A DNA stretch of 64,000 bases from Fimbriimonas ginsengisoli Gsoil 348 (GCF_000724625.1 NZ_CP007139.1:3596001-3660000), one strand, 5' to 3'. Shown: positions 26,635 through 36,212, counted from the first letter of the stretch. A program made the numbers and translations. Notes: a model not told the origin generated them from the sequence alone.

Positions 26635-27757
26635 CGGTTTCCAGCGATAGAGAGAGATAGCGATCGGAGGCGTCCCGAACGGCTTGGAGCCGTTCAAAAA
26701 GATGATCGGCGATCGGTTGGGAGAGAAGCGCTCCAACCGACTCAGAAGAGCCGTCCGCCACGAGGTGCGCCTCGCCGCCAAGGAGCCCCATCAACCCCCT
26801 TACCTTGATCGAACGATAGGGGGAAATCTCGCAGGCGAAAGGTTTGACGTTATTGAGGGCGAAGACGCAGCCGTGGAAGAAGTTGGTAGCGACCGACTCA
26901 CAGCGCCTCATCGCCTCGGCGAACTCGAGCGGTCCGGCTTCGATCCATTGCGAATCGGCCCAGTCGTTACGGTATCCGACGCTTAGGAGGAGCAACTTTC
27001 GCGAGTCGGCCCAACGGCGTCCCGCGTGGGCAAAAGCCGGTGTGAAGTTGTGACCGTACACGACGGCAAACGGCTTCGTCGGCCCACTCCAAGCCGTTTC
27101 GGAGGTGGGAGGGAATTGGAGGCACGGGTCGAGGACGGTTTCCGGTTCGATTCCGAGGGCATTTTTCAGCATCCACCACGAGTTTTCGTCTCGGACCGCA
27201 ATGGCGTCGAGCCGACTCAAGAGATCCGTCCACGGAGAACCGATCCCCTCCCAACAACTGTAGTTGCCAAAGCTTGCGGCGTAAGTTACGATTCGCTCAG
27301 CCGGGAGACCGAGACCAAAGAAGGCGGCCTGTCCCGCGTACCAGGGGTGCTGCAGATTCCAGACCTCGTCACTGCCGATGACGACGGCGTCCATCGGGGC
27401 AAGCCGCTCCGGGTGATCGATGTCGAACGGTGCGGAAAGCGGAAGCCGTTCGAACTCGGCGAGGAACTTCCGTATCTTGCAAGCGTAGCGCTCGGAGTCT
27501 GACTTCGAGACCGGGGTGGGAAGCGTGGGGCGGAGAGCGCATCGCCATTCGGCGATATTTATCCGGCTTGAAACGTGATCTAAGAGAAAGGCGTCGTGGC
27601 CACGGCTTCGGAGTCCTTCGACGAGGCATCGCGCTTGCCAGTAGCTGCCGTAGTTGATGCATCGGTGGAACGTAAGCACCCCGATCTTCTTCGATCTATG
27701 GTGCCCATCCACACGGCCGCCGACTAGATTCGGTTCCACGCGCGGACCCTGCTGCAT
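26627..27757 (-). CDS. Polysaccharide pyruvyl transferase family protein
   Basis: Up to 376 residues, PF04230/CsaB-like: expected to put a ketal pyruvate from PEP on a glycan sugar. The family start is KKIGVLTFHRCINYGSYWQA, with DAVVIGSDEVWN and the C-terminal FHGCVFALN (His-containing nucleotide/PEP site) present. The start is uncertain: ATG 27757 overlaps the ATG of the divergent gene (27756) by two bases, and GTG 27712, closer to the conserved region, is a good alternative. It is coupled to the FrhB-like gene. Confidence 0.85.
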   Translation of the reverse strand: MQQGPRVEPNLVGGRVDGHHRSKKIGVLTFHRCINYGSYWQARCLVEGLRSRGHDAFLLDHVSSRINIAEWRCALRPTLPTPVSKSDSERYACKIRKFLAEFERLPLSAPFDIDHPERLAPMDAVVIGSDEVWNLQHPWYAGQAAFFGLGLPAERIVTYAASFGNYSCWEGIGSPWTDLLSRLDAIAVRDENSWWMLKNALGIEPETVLDPCLQFPPTSETAWSGPTKPFAVVYGHNFTPAFAHAGRRWADSRKLLLLSVGYRNDWADSQWIEAGPLEFAEAMRRCESVATNFFHGCVFALNNVKPFACEISPYRSIKVRGLMGLLGGEAHLVADGSSESVGALLSQPIADHLFERLQAVRDASDRYLSLSLETDA

Positions 27758-29474
27758 GATTGTTTACGGCGACCCCTCCTATCGACAGCCATTAAGCGCC
27801 CTGGTAAGGGAGCTTCGGGCGGTTTCGGATGCGTCAAAGTTGGACGACCTACGCACTTTGCTGGTTCATGCCGGGGAATTGGAGCAGGCGTACCGCGACG
27901 AAGCTCCGATGGGCGACATAGGTAAGTTCGAACGGGTCACGGAACTTGCGGCAACCGCATTCCTGGGGCGATGGCTGGAGGGCCAACCCGAGCTCACAAT
28001 GTCGCCAATCGATGTCGCGGAAGCGCTCGCGAACCTGAGTGGGGCTTTGGATTCTATGCCGGTCGAGGACACGCCCGTTACGGTTAAGGTTCCGGAGGGG
28101 TTCGCGTTTTACGGCCTGTATCCGGAGGCGTATTGCGTAGCGGCATTGCGTTGGATCCAAGAACATACGATCGGCTCCGGCCAAGTGCTGGTAATCGGGA
28201 TCCGGAGTATTGGGACGACGCTATCGGCGGTCGTCTTGGCGACGCTCCGGGCGGGGGGATGGACGGCGGACCGCATCACGGTGCGGCCGATCGGGCACAC
28301 ATTTGCCCGCGAATTGGAGTTGTCGATGGACGAGGTTGGCAAGCCGGACTGGGTCCTGGTGGTCGACGAAGGGCCGGGACTCTCGGGTTCGTCGATGGCA
28401 TCGGTAGCCGAGGCGGTTCAGCGCGCGGGGGTGGCGGCGGACCGGATCGCCTTCTTCCCGGGGCATGGCGGCGAGCCGGGACCGCAGGCTACAGAGTCGG
28501 TGCGGAGGTGGTGGCGAGAGACGCCGCGGTATGTGACGCCGTCAAGCGAACTACGTTGGAACGGGCGCTCACTCACCGAGGTGCTCGCAGAGCGCACCGC
28601 CGTTTTGCTTGGCGGCGGGGTGGACCGGGTAGAGGATCTAAGCGGGGGGATGTGGCGAACCGCCGCGTATCCAGACGTATCAGAATGGCCCTCGGTGACC
28701 GCCCCCTTCGAGCGGACGAAATACCGGGCCGTCTTGCAGGACGGCCGGGCGGTGCTGTGGAAGCACGGGGAAGGTAGGTCGTTGGCTACGCTGGATATGG
28801 CATGCGGGTTTGCGGCCACGCCTTGGATCGAAGGGAGGCGATTGAGCCGTGCGGACGCTTCGCCAACGTTGATGGAGCGAGTCGGCCGTTATATCGCCGA
28901 CGCGGCTGGGCCTCCGCTTTCGGACGAAGAGGAGATTGCCGCGCGCGACCGCCGGTGGAACATCACGTATTGGAACACAAGGGAAGTTTTCGGCGAATCG
29001 ATCGCCGACAAAATCCTGGAGTGGCGCGATGGGGATTCCGACCCCTTGAATCCTCTTCGATATGGAGACGGTCGCTTGTCGCCCCATGAATGGGTATTGA
29101 CCACGGACGGCGAGGTTGTGAAGACCGACGCAGGCGGACACGATTGCGATCACACGGCAGTCGGACCACAGCCGGTGACGTGGGATATTGCGGGAGCTTG
29201 GGTGGAGTGGGGGCTCGACTCCTGCGGGGGCGCGAGTTTGCTCGCGGGATTGGCAAGTGGGGGATTGGTCTGTCGGCACGAAGATCTACGCCTGTTTCGC
29301 TTGGCATACGCGGCGTTTCGTCTCGGTATCTGCTCGTTCTGCGCCGATCTGAGCGGCGACGAGAAGGAGCGAGGTCGATTACGGCGCGACGTCGAACGGT
29401 ATCGCAACTGCTTGGTCGGGGTTTTCGAAGAGATGGGAATTACGGGATTCGAGGCAAGGCTCCCGTGTGGTTGA
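27756..29474 (+). CDS. Phosphoribosyltransferase-like protein with C-terminal kinase-like domain
   Basis: 572 residues. The N-terminal half holds a type I PRTase-like core: VLVIGIRSIGTTLSAVVLATL (about 144-164) and the PRPP-loop-like VLVVDEGPGLSGSSM (about 200-214). The C-terminal half resembles aminoglycoside/choline kinase folds: an ATP-lysine-like RAVLWKHGEG (about 331-340), then LSPHEWVL (441-448) and a late acidic segment VTWDIAGAWVEW (474-485). Both assignments rest on motifs only. The frame opens at 27654, but the first 34 codons are antisense of the pyruvyl transferase. The 3' end overlaps the histidine phosphatase gene by 35 bp, convergently. Substrate unknown. Confidence 0.6.
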   Translation: MIVYGDPSYRQPLSALVRELRAVSDASKLDDLRTLLVHAGELEQAYRDEAPMGDIGKFERVTELAATAFLGRWLEGQPELTMSPIDVAEALANLSGALDSMPVEDTPVTVKVPEGFAFYGLYPEAYCVAALRWIQEHTIGSGQVLVIGIRSIGTTLSAVVLATLRAGGWTADRITVRPIGHTFARELELSMDEVGKPDWVLVVDEGPGLSGSSMASVAEAVQRAGVAADRIAFFPGHGGEPGPQATESVRRWWRETPRYVTPSSELRWNGRSLTEVLAERTAVLLGGGVDRVEDLSGGMWRTAAYPDVSEWPSVTAPFERTKYRAVLQDGRAVLWKHGEGRSLATLDMACGFAATPWIEGRRLSRADASPTLMERVGRYIADAAGPPLSDEEEIAARDRRWNITYWNTREVFGESIADKILEWRDGDSDPLNPLRYGDGRLSPHEWVLTTDGEVVKTDAGGHDCDHTAVGPQPVTWDIAGAWVEWGLDSCGGASLLAGLASGGLVCRHEDLRLFRLAYAAFRLGICSFCADLSGDEKERGRLRRDVERYRNCLVGVFEEMGITGFEARLPCG

Positions 29475-30036
29475 TGCAGTGAACCCACGGACCGTAATCG
29501 CCGATGGCGATCATGCTTACCGATGCGGGACTGATCTCGACGCGCTGAAAGAGATCGAGCGGAATTCCGAGGAAGTAGGCCACCGCCGATTTGATGACGT
29601 CCCCATGACTGACCAAGGCGACATGGTCGAAGGGGTGTCGTTCCCGTAAGCGCATCATGAAAGTCACGATTCGGACCTGGGTTTCTAGCATCAGCTCGCC
29701 GTTCGGAGCGCGGGTGCCGCTTCGAAAGGAGTTGAACTGCCGCCACTTCTCCTGGGGCCGGAGGGCGTCCAAGCGCTGGCCCATCCAGTCGCCAAAATCG
29801 AGCTCCTGAATTTCCGCGGAGGGTTCGACGTTTCCGCTCAGATAAGAGGCGGTCTCGCATGTGCGATCGAGGGGGCTGGAATAGATCGCTTTGATCGGCA
29901 GCTCGCGCAGCCGCTCGGCAAGCTCGGCGGCTTGGGCCCGCCCATCGGGGCTGAGATGTACGCCGGGGAGACGGCCGGCGATCGTCTCGCCCCCCAGCTC
30001 GTGCAGCGCGTGACGGATGAGGAGAAATACCGTCAT
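29440..30036 (-). CDS. Histidine phosphatase (phosphoglycerate-mutase superfamily)
   Basis: 198 residues. Catalytic LIRHA at the start, YSSPLDRTCETA, and SHGD with the second catalytic His are all present. These enzymes hydrolyse small phosphate esters; CobC- and inositol-type sugar phosphatases are in the same family. As the last gene of an operon with inositol-1-phosphate synthase, it could supply the missing inositol-phosphate or sugar-phosphate phosphatase step. That is inference. Starts in ATGA overlap with the upstream hydrolase. Confidence 0.85.
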   Translation of the reverse strand: MTVFLLIRHALHELGGETIAGRLPGVHLSPDGRAQAAELAERLRELPIKAIYSSPLDRTCETASYLSGNVEPSAEIQELDFGDWMGQRLDALRPQEKWRQFNSFRSGTRAPNGELMLETQVRIVTFMMRLRERHPFDHVALVSHGDVIKSAVAYFLGIPLDLFQRVEISPASVSMIAIGDYGPWVHCINHTGALPRIP

Positions 30037-30986
30037 CGGAGAGACGTCGCCCCGGCAAATTCGGCGTGAAGCGTCGCGCCGGGAGCGTAGCGCCGGACCA
30101 TCGTCGCGCAGAAGTCGGCGTATTCCTCGATCTGGGCGGGCGGGCTCGTATGGTGGCCGGGCAGGCCGTGCTCCAGGGCAAGGCTTCGGTGTTCGGGGGT
30201 GAAGCAGAAGGTAACCGTCACCTCGAACTCATCCAGGGCGCTCATCTGCCGATCGAACCATTCCCATGCGCCGGGTCGGAAGCTATCTGCCCAACTCAAC
30301 CCGGTTCGGAGGCGCCGAACGCCCAGCTTACGCATCCACCGCACCGCGTCGTCGAGACGAGGATCTTCGAAGTGAAACCACTGGCAGAGACCCATTTCGG
30401 GCGCATAGAGAGGGAAGTGGCGGAGCGCGGGCTTGGGCGATCCGTCTTCTCGCAGGAGGCCCATGTAGAAGTGGCGGTAGTAGGAGGAACCCTCGGCCTC
30501 ACGGTGGCGCGTGGTCGCCGGCCAGGTTCGGGGCAGATCGTAGAGGCTGTACCAGTGGATTCTGGGGACCCTTCCGATAAGAAGCTCCGCGGTTCGATGA
30601 AGACCGAATTCTTGGACCTCTTCCGCTCCGAAAGTGGAGACTCCGACTTCGGTCACCCACACGGGCTTGTCGGTTACCGCCTGAATCTCGTTGACCTTGT
30701 CCGGCCACTCGTGGATGGTCCAGTGGTTCCAGTCGAGAGGGAATCCGTGGACCGCTACGACGTCCACTTCCTCAAGCCCGCCAAGATCTTCGACTCGTTG
30801 AAGCCAGGGCGCGTCGATCGGGGACATGCCGCCCAAGACTCGTGGGAGGCGCGGGTTCTCGGAGGCGATCGCCTGTCCGGCGGCTCGGATCATCTCCGAG
30901 AAAATCCGCCACTCAGGGTCTAGGTTTTCGAAGTCCCAGTGCGACTTATTGTTGGGCTCGTTCCAAAACTTGACCGCCTCGATCAT
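30033..30986 (-). CDS. Clan-A glycoside hydrolase-like protein with circularly permuted barrel
   Basis: 317 residues with both retaining-GH glutamates: FWNEPNN (acid/base E10) and WVTEVGVST (nucleophile E113), as in GH39/GH5-like β-xylosidase or cellulase folds. WNEPN normally follows about 150 residues of barrel, yet here it is at residue 8. The missing first half appears after residue 195: LGVRRLRTGLSW, FEVTVTFCFTPEH, then YADFCATMVRRYAPG, the helix that normally precedes the WNEPN strand. The order is therefore β4-β8 then β1-β3. No signal peptide, so probably cytosolic. Coupled at both ends by 4-bp overlaps. Confidence 0.7.
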   Translation of the reverse strand: MIEAVKFWNEPNNKSHWDFENLDPEWRIFSEMIRAAGQAIASENPRLPRVLGGMSPIDAPWLQRVEDLGGLEEVDVVAVHGFPLDWNHWTIHEWPDKVNEIQAVTDKPVWVTEVGVSTFGAEEVQEFGLHRTAELLIGRVPRIHWYSLYDLPRTWPATTRHREAEGSSYYRHFYMGLLREDGSPKPALRHFPLYAPEMGLCQWFHFEDPRLDDAVRWMRKLGVRRLRTGLSWADSFRPGAWEWFDRQMSALDEFEVTVTFCFTPEHRSLALEHGLPGHHTSPPAQIEEYADFCATMVRRYAPGATLHAEFAGATSLR

Positions 30987-31765
30987 CGCCGTACCCCCTT
31001 GGCCGGGTGGACCGCGCGCGGTCCATCGGGCAAGTCAGGCAGCTCCGTGCGGCGGCAAAGGTAGACCTCTTGCTCGGGGTGTTTTTCAATTTCGAAGCCC
31101 GAGCTTCGGAGCATCGCCTCGCAGCAGGCACGGTTCGGAACCCACCAATTGGTGGGGTCGTGCGAATAGCGTTCCTCCACGAAATACATCTTCGGGTAGC
31201 CGGGCTTCCGGAAGACGTCCTGCTGCCAGAAGTCGTAATCCTCTTCCAGCGGCTCGACCTCGGCGCTGCCGCGTTGCATCGATTGGAAGAGGAGCATGTC
31301 GCCGGCGACGTGCTCGTGGATAAGATCGAGGGCCAGAAGCGGGTGACGCAGGTGGTAGAGAACTCCCATGAAGATGACGAGGTCGAATTTTTCGCCAAGC
31401 TTCGCGACGTCGTAGACCGACAGCTCCCGATATTCGATATCCATCCCGCTGACTTCCGCGGCGAACCGGGCTTGTTCCAGATATCGCGGGTCGGAGTCGG
31501 TGCCGACCACCCGAGCCGCGCCTCGGCGCTTCATCTCCATGGAATAGAAGCCGGCGTTACACCCGATGTCGAGCACGGTCTTGCCGGATAGGTCGTTCGG
31601 AAGAGCCTCGGCGATCTTGGCGAACTTGATGTTTGGGTAGTCGCCCAGGAAGTGCTCGGGAGCGGTTTGGACTCCCCGAAGATCAAGGTTGTGAAACCAC
31701 GGCCCGAGCTCCTGCACTCGGGCCAGGATCTCCTCCTGGGTCAGCGGTTTTTGCAGCGAGATCAT
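30983..31765 (-). CDS. SAM-dependent methyltransferase, CmoB-like
   Basis: A 260-residue class I methyltransferase. SAM-binding motif [20 protein letters not shown], acidic loop [14 protein letters not shown], and [20 protein letters not shown] resemble CmoB and the glycan-cluster methyltransferases grouped as TIGR04290. The N-terminal [16 protein letters not shown] is also typical of that group. The neighbours (Ino1, CgeB-like transferases) argue for methylation of a sugar or cyclitol rather than tRNA. ATGA overlaps join it to both neighbours. Confidence 0.85.
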   Translation of the reverse strand: MISLQKPLTQEEILARVQELGPWFHNLDLRGVQTAPEHFLGDYPNIKFAKIAEALPNDLSGKTVLDIGCNAGFYSMEMKRRGAARVVGTDSDPRYLEQARFAAEVSGMDIEYRELSVYDVAKLGEKFDLVIFMGVLYHLRHPLLALDLIHEHVAGDMLLFQSMQRGSAEVEPLEEDYDFWQQDVFRKPGYPKMYFVEERYSHDPTNWWVPNRACCEAMLRSSGFEIEKHPEQEVYLCRRTELPDLPDGPRAVHPAKGVRR

Positions 31766-32847
31766 CGTGGTTCTTCCCCATTGATAAAGGCGGTGGTCTT
31801 CTCCCTAGCGACGTCGTCGGTGAATTGTTGGGGGGGAGACTTCATGAAGTAGCTGCTCGGGCTTGTCAGCGGTCCGCCGATGCCCCGGTCGAGGGCGAGC
31901 TTGGCGCACCGGATCGCGTCGACAACGACGCCGGCGGAGTTCGGGGAGTCCCAAACTTCGAGCTTGACTTCGCACAGAAGCGGGACGTTGCCAAAGGTGG
32001 TCCCTTCCATCCGGATGTGGCAGAACTTTCGATCTTCGAGCCACGGAACGTAGTCGCTAGGTCCGACGTGGGCGTTTTCGTACGTCATCTCGTAGTCGAG
32101 CTGGCTCGTGACGGCCTGGGTTTTCGAGATCTTTTTCGACTCGAGCCGCTCTCGCTCCAGCATGTTCATGAAGTCGGTGTTGCCGCCGAAGTTCAACTGG
32201 TAGGTGCGGTCGAGTCGTACGCCTCGCTCCCGAAAAAGGTTTGCCAAAACGCGGTGGGTGATCGTGGCTCCTACCTGTGATTTGATGTCGTCGCCGATAA
32301 TCGGAACTCCGCGATCTTCAAACCGCCGCGCCCACTCGGGATTGGAGGCGAGGAAGACGGGCATGCAGTTGATGAACGCGCAACCCACCTCGAGCGCCTG
32401 CTCGGCGTACCACCGGGCGGCATCTTCGGACCCGACCGGAAGGTACGAGATCAAGACTTCCGCCCGGCTGGCTCGCAGGATGGCGGCGACGTCGACCGGA
32501 GGCTCCGGCGACTCGTCGACTACCATTTTTAGGTACTTGCCGAGGCCGTCGAGCGTCGGCCCACGCTGCACGACCACTCCGTTGCAAGGCACTTCGGCGA
32601 AGCGGTAGGTGTTGTTGGGTGGGCTGAAAATCGCCTCGCTCAGGCATTTGCCGACCTTGGCCGCGCTCACGTCGAAGGCGGCGACAAACTCGATGTCACG
32701 CACATGGTAGCCGCCCAGGACCACGTTCATGAGGCCCGGCACCGTGTCTTCGGCCCGGGCGAGGCGATAGAACTCGACTCCTTGGACCAAAGCGGAAGCG
32801 CAGTTGCCCACGCCGATAATGGCGACGCGAATCTTCCCGTTACTCAT
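31762..32847 (-). CDS. ino1: myo-Inositol-1-phosphate synthase (Ino1 family)
   Basis: 361 residues. Converts glucose-6-phosphate to L-myo-inositol-1-phosphate with NAD. The Rossmann start [18 protein letters not shown], the conserved [15 protein letters not shown], and LNFGGNTDF match the short actinobacterial/archaeal Ino1 type (about 360 residues). It would feed inositol into the product of this operon or into phosphoinositol lipids. Joined to its neighbours by 4-bp overlaps on both sides. Confidence 0.93.
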   Translation of the reverse strand: MSNGKIRVAIIGVGNCASALVQGVEFYRLARAEDTVPGLMNVVLGGYHVRDIEFVAAFDVSAAKVGKCLSEAIFSPPNNTYRFAEVPCNGVVVQRGPTLDGLGKYLKMVVDESPEPPVDVAAILRASRAEVLISYLPVGSEDAARWYAEQALEVGCAFINCMPVFLASNPEWARRFEDRGVPIIGDDIKSQVGATITHRVLANLFRERGVRLDRTYQLNFGGNTDFMNMLERERLESKKISKTQAVTSQLDYEMTYENAHVGPSDYVPWLEDRKFCHIRMEGTTFGNVPLLCEVKLEVWDSPNSAGVVVDAIRCAKLALDRGIGGPLTSPSSYFMKSPPQQFTDDVAREKTTAFINGEEPR

Positions 32848-34004
32848 TCACGGCCTCCAGCCGGCAAGCATCTACTTTCATCGGAAAACAGGCGTTCGTC
32901 CCGCGTTTTTGGTTCCCCGAAATCCGGGCGGGCCGCGCGTGCAGACAGTAAATATCGTTCGAGCTGCTCGGCGCGGTGGGCGGCGGTGTGTTCCGACATC
33001 ACCCGACGGCGGGCGCGATTGCCCATCGAAAGTCTGGTCGCTTCATCCGTTTGCCGCAGTATTTGAAGCGCCTGCTCCCGGGATCGGGCGGTGAATATCT
33101 CGGTTCCGATTTCGAAGATGGTCTCCAAGCCATCCCAGGCGTCGCTGATGATCGGGGTGCCGCAAGCAGCGGCCTCAAAGAGCCGGACGCTCGGGGAGTA
33201 GCCGGCGCGGATCATGTCGTCCCGCGTGACATTGAGGGTGAAGCGTTGCGAATTGTAGAACTCGCGGTGCTTGGCAGGGGGAAGGTGCTCGATCCGGGTG
33301 ACGTTGTCTGGCCACTCGATGCTAGAGGGATATTGGGGGCCGGCGACGGCGAATCTTCCTTCGGGCCAATTTCTGGCCGGTTCCACCAAGAGCTCGTTAA
33401 GGGTGGGTTGGCGGTCGTCGCTGTAGGTGCCCATGTAGCCGAGATCCCACTTGGGGGGCTGTGGCTCCGGGTAGTAGAGCGACGGGTCGAACGAACAATA
33501 GAGGGGCAGGGCGCTCGGAGATCCGTACTCTCGCTCGAGACGCTGGAGCGTCGGTCCGCCGGTGAATGAAAGGTAGAGGTTGTACGCCGGTATTAAGTCG
33601 GGCGACAGGTATTCGTAGTCGCCTCGGCTTAGTTTGGCAAGGGTGACGGGGGTGTCGATATCGTAAAAGGCGGTGACGCCACCGGCGTTTCGAGTGACCC
33701 ACTTGCCGACCTCCACGCCGGCAGGAACGTAGGAGCCGACGATCACGGCGTCGGCTCGCCGGACGCGATCGGCGAAGCAATCTCGAAGCTCCTCCAGAGA
33801 TTGGTAAAGCTCGGTTTCGCAGTAGACCGGGTTAGGCAGATCCCGGTGGGGGGCGTACCAGGGGACGTCGCGCTCCAAGAAGAGGATTCGATGTCCGCGG
33901 GCGGCGAGCTCGCGCAGCAGACCGCGGTAGGTGGTGGCGTGGCCGTTTCCCCAGGAGGAGGTGATCGAGAGTCCCAGGATGACGATGTCGAGTCGGTCAG
34001 ACAA
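32844..34004 (-). CDS. CgeB-like glycosyltransferase 1
   Basis: A 386-residue GT-B-fold protein of the CgeB/spore-maturation type. The N-terminus [29 protein letters not shown] and the C-terminal [19 protein letters not shown] with [14 protein letters not shown] are conserved with the two genes upstream. YDIDTPVTL matches the W/YDxDxPxT segment shared by all three or two of the paralogues. The 8-bp overlap with the upstream paralogue and 4-bp overlap with ino1 indicate translational coupling. Confidence 0.82.
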   Translation of the reverse strand: MSDRLDIVILGLSITSSWGNGHATTYRGLLRELAARGHRILFLERDVPWYAPHRDLPNPVYCETELYQSLEELRDCFADRVRRADAVIVGSYVPAGVEVGKWVTRNAGGVTAFYDIDTPVTLAKLSRGDYEYLSPDLIPAYNLYLSFTGGPTLQRLEREYGSPSALPLYCSFDPSLYYPEPQPPKWDLGYMGTYSDDRQPTLNELLVEPARNWPEGRFAVAGPQYPSSIEWPDNVTRIEHLPPAKHREFYNSQRFTLNVTRDDMIRAGYSPSVRLFEAAACGTPIISDAWDGLETIFEIGTEIFTARSREQALQILRQTDEATRLSMGNRARRRVMSEHTAAHRAEQLERYLLSARAARPDFGEPKTRDERLFSDESRCLPAGGRE

Positions 34005-35088
34005 GACTCACCCCCGCCACTCGCTTTCCTTCCAGCGTCTGTTCGAGCTCCAGAACCCGGTGGGCATAGGTGTGTTCGGAGAGAACTCTTTTCAGGGCTG
34101 CGTCTCCGATATGACGGGCTATTTCCGGTGTGAGGGACTCTACGAAAGCCGCGACGTCGTCGCCGTTTCGGGCGACAAGTACTTCTCGATCCGGCTCCAG
34201 GAACTGTTCGATGCCGATCCACTCGTCGGTGATGAGACAGGCGCCCGCCCCGGCCGCTTCGAAGACGCGCGTCGCGGGCGAAAAGCCGTACCGGGCCATG
34301 CTTTCGCGGCTGATGTTCAGGACCGCCATGGGAGTGCGGTTGAAGGCGTTGTGGTCGGCGGTGTAGACGTGACCGAGATAGGAGACGTTGGCAGGCATCG
34401 CCTTATCTCCCCAACCGCTCCCGCCGATTAAGAACCGGCGTTCGGGCGCGGCTTGGGCGGCGCGTAGGAAGAACTCTTCCACTCTCGCTTCCCGGTCCGG
34501 CAGCCGGTTACCTAGAAATCCAAGATCCCCCTCGAACCGTGGCTCGGGAGGGACGGGAAAGTGGGTCGACGGGTCGAGTGCGTTGTAGATCGGCACGCAT
34601 TCGCGAGCGCCGAGCGCTTTGTAAGCGTTGATCACCGGCTCTCCGCCGCCGTAGGTAAGGACGAGATCGTATCGCGGAATAAGAGGGCGGAACGGGTCGG
34701 ATGGGTTGCCTTGAACCCGGTCCAGGGTCGCAGGCGCGTCGACATCCCAAAAGGCGACCAAATTGGAGGGGCGCTTGAGGTTCACGACGGCGGCCTCCAG
34801 AAGCTCGTCGAAGACACCGACGCCGCTGGCCTTTACGATCAGGTCCGCCGACTTTGCCTCATCGAGGGCGCGGCCGACGCCGTCGGTTCCTTCGCCCGGA
34901 TACACCACGACCCTCGCCCATGACGGGTCCTCGATATCGCGATGCTGTTGGCGGCCGTAGGCATCCGGCTCGTAAAACGTGATTTGGTGCCCCCGCTCGT
35001 CGAGCGCGCGAATGATTCCGCGATAGTAGGTGGCGGCGCCATTCCAATACGCCGACACAAGACTGGAACCGAAAAATGCGACATTCAT
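33997..35088 (-). CDS. CgeB-like glycosyltransferase 2
   Basis: 363 residues, a clear paralogue of the 32844 gene: NVAFFGSSLVSAYWNGAATYYRGIIRAL, FWDVDAPATLDRV, and GFSPATRVFEAAGAGACLITD, followed by EVLVARNGDDVAAFVE. The C-terminal LSEHTYAHRVLELE motif recurs in all three CgeB-like proteins ([26 protein letters not shown]). Probably a soluble or peripheral retaining glycosyltransferase. Donor and acceptor unknown. Confidence 0.82.
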   Translation of the reverse strand: MNVAFFGSSLVSAYWNGAATYYRGIIRALDERGHQITFYEPDAYGRQQHRDIEDPSWARVVVYPGEGTDGVGRALDEAKSADLIVKASGVGVFDELLEAAVVNLKRPSNLVAFWDVDAPATLDRVQGNPSDPFRPLIPRYDLVLTYGGGEPVINAYKALGARECVPIYNALDPSTHFPVPPEPRFEGDLGFLGNRLPDREARVEEFFLRAAQAAPERRFLIGGSGWGDKAMPANVSYLGHVYTADHNAFNRTPMAVLNISRESMARYGFSPATRVFEAAGAGACLITDEWIGIEQFLEPDREVLVARNGDDVAAFVESLTPEIARHIGDAALKRVLSEHTYAHRVLELEQTLEGKRVAGVSLV

Positions 35089-36212
35089 CTGTAAGTCACC
35101 GTCGTTCTTTCCTCTCGATTAATTTCGTCGACGATCATGTCGAGCTCGCGGACTCGGTGGGCGCAGGTGTGGCGAGCGAGGACGGTTCTTCGTCCGTGAT
35201 CCGCTAAGTTCGCCGCGTACTGGGGATCGTCCAGGATGCGACTTAACTTCGACTTCATCTCGTCGCCGTCGCGGGCGACGGCGAAGTCCTCCCCCGGCGT
35301 GAAGAGCCGCTCGCTGTCTTGCCACGGAGCGGAAACCAGGGGGATGCCGCAGGCAAGGGTCTCGAAGACCCGGATGGTGGGGATGCCCGGGAGGAGCCGC
35401 GTGTAGGGGCGGCGGGGGACGTGAACCGTCACTTTGTAGTGCGAAAAGATATCGGGGGCGGCGTGGTTCGCGAGCGAACCGCCGTAAGATATTCCGGCTT
35501 CCGCGAGGGCTCGCAGGGCATGATCCGGATATCTCACGCCGAAAACGGTGGCGCGTAGCCCGAGCTCCTTCACCGGGCGAAGCAGGAACTCGTGGAGCTC
35601 TTCGGTTCGCTCCTCGTCCCCCCAGTTGCCGATCCAGACGAGGTCGCCGTCTTTTCGATTGGATGGTTTCGGGTGGAAAACTCGGGGGTCGGCGGCTTCG
35701 TGCCAGGTCAAAGCCCGCTTCGCCCATCCTTTTTCCTCATAGACTTGGCGGATGACCTCGCCAAAGGCGAGGACACCGTCGTAGTTCGATAGGTCGTAGG
35801 CGGCCATCGCCGCTGGATCGGTGACGGAACGATGGTGGGTGTCGTGAAAGAAGAGCCGGTAACGGTAACGGTGGTGGTGGCGGCGGTGGTGTTCTCCAAT
35901 GCGGCGGACGAGCTCATGGTCGTTCCACTCGTGAACGAGCACCAGGTCGGCGTCGGCAAGAGCCATCTCCAAGTCCAAGCTCTTTAGGTCATAAGAGATG
36001 GAGTTAAGAGACGGATAAGCACGCCGGAACTCCCGGACCGCACCTACGCCGCGATCGGAGATCAAGTTCGTCAGACTCCATGAATCCCGCGGCTCATATA
36101 CGTCGAGCGAGTCGCCCCGGAGCTTCCATTCCGTGGCGAGGCCCCGAAGGAAGTGGGCGTTGCCGTGGTTCCAATCGGACAAAAGCGAATGGCAAAAGAC
36201 CTTGATCTTCAT
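35085..36212 (-). CDS. CgeB-like glycosyltransferase 3
   Basis: 375 residues from ATG 36212, 4 bp after the GT4 stop. The frame continues to 36353 only as antisense-like sequence. N-terminus MKIKVFCHSLLSDWNHGNAHFLRGL and C-terminal GIPTIRVFETLACGIPLVSAPW mark it as the third CgeB-like paralogue, and the most diverged. A His-rich stretch (GEHHRRHHHRYRYR) lies in the middle. Three paralogues in a row suggest successive addition of related sugars. Confidence 0.82.
   Translation of the reverse strand: MKIKVFCHSLLSDWNHGNAHFLRGLATEWKLRGDSLDVYEPRDSWSLTNLISDRGVGAVREFRRAYPSLNSISYDLKSLDLEMALADADLVLVHEWNDHELVRRIGEHHRRHHHRYRYRLFFHDTHHRSVTDPAAMAAYDLSNYDGVLAFGEVIRQVYEEKGWAKRALTWHEAADPRVFHPKPSNRKDGDLVWIGNWGDEERTEELHEFLLRPVKELGLRATVFGVRYPDHALRALAEAGISYGGSLANHAAPDIFSHYKVTVHVPRRPYTRLLPGIPTIRVFETLACGIPLVSAPWQDSERLFTPGEDFAVARDGDEMKSKLSRILDDPQYAANLADHGRRTVLARHTCAHRVRELDMIVDEINREERTTVTYR

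Noticed and set aside
26635-26781. N-terminal extension of the FrhB-like protein to 26781
   Set aside because: It is antisense-like sequence of the pyruvyl transferase; the conserved N-terminus starts at ATG 26634.
30066-30923. 285-residue antisense ORF inside the hydrolase gene
   Set aside because: Shadow frame of a coupled gene in a long operon; sequence has no recognisable features.
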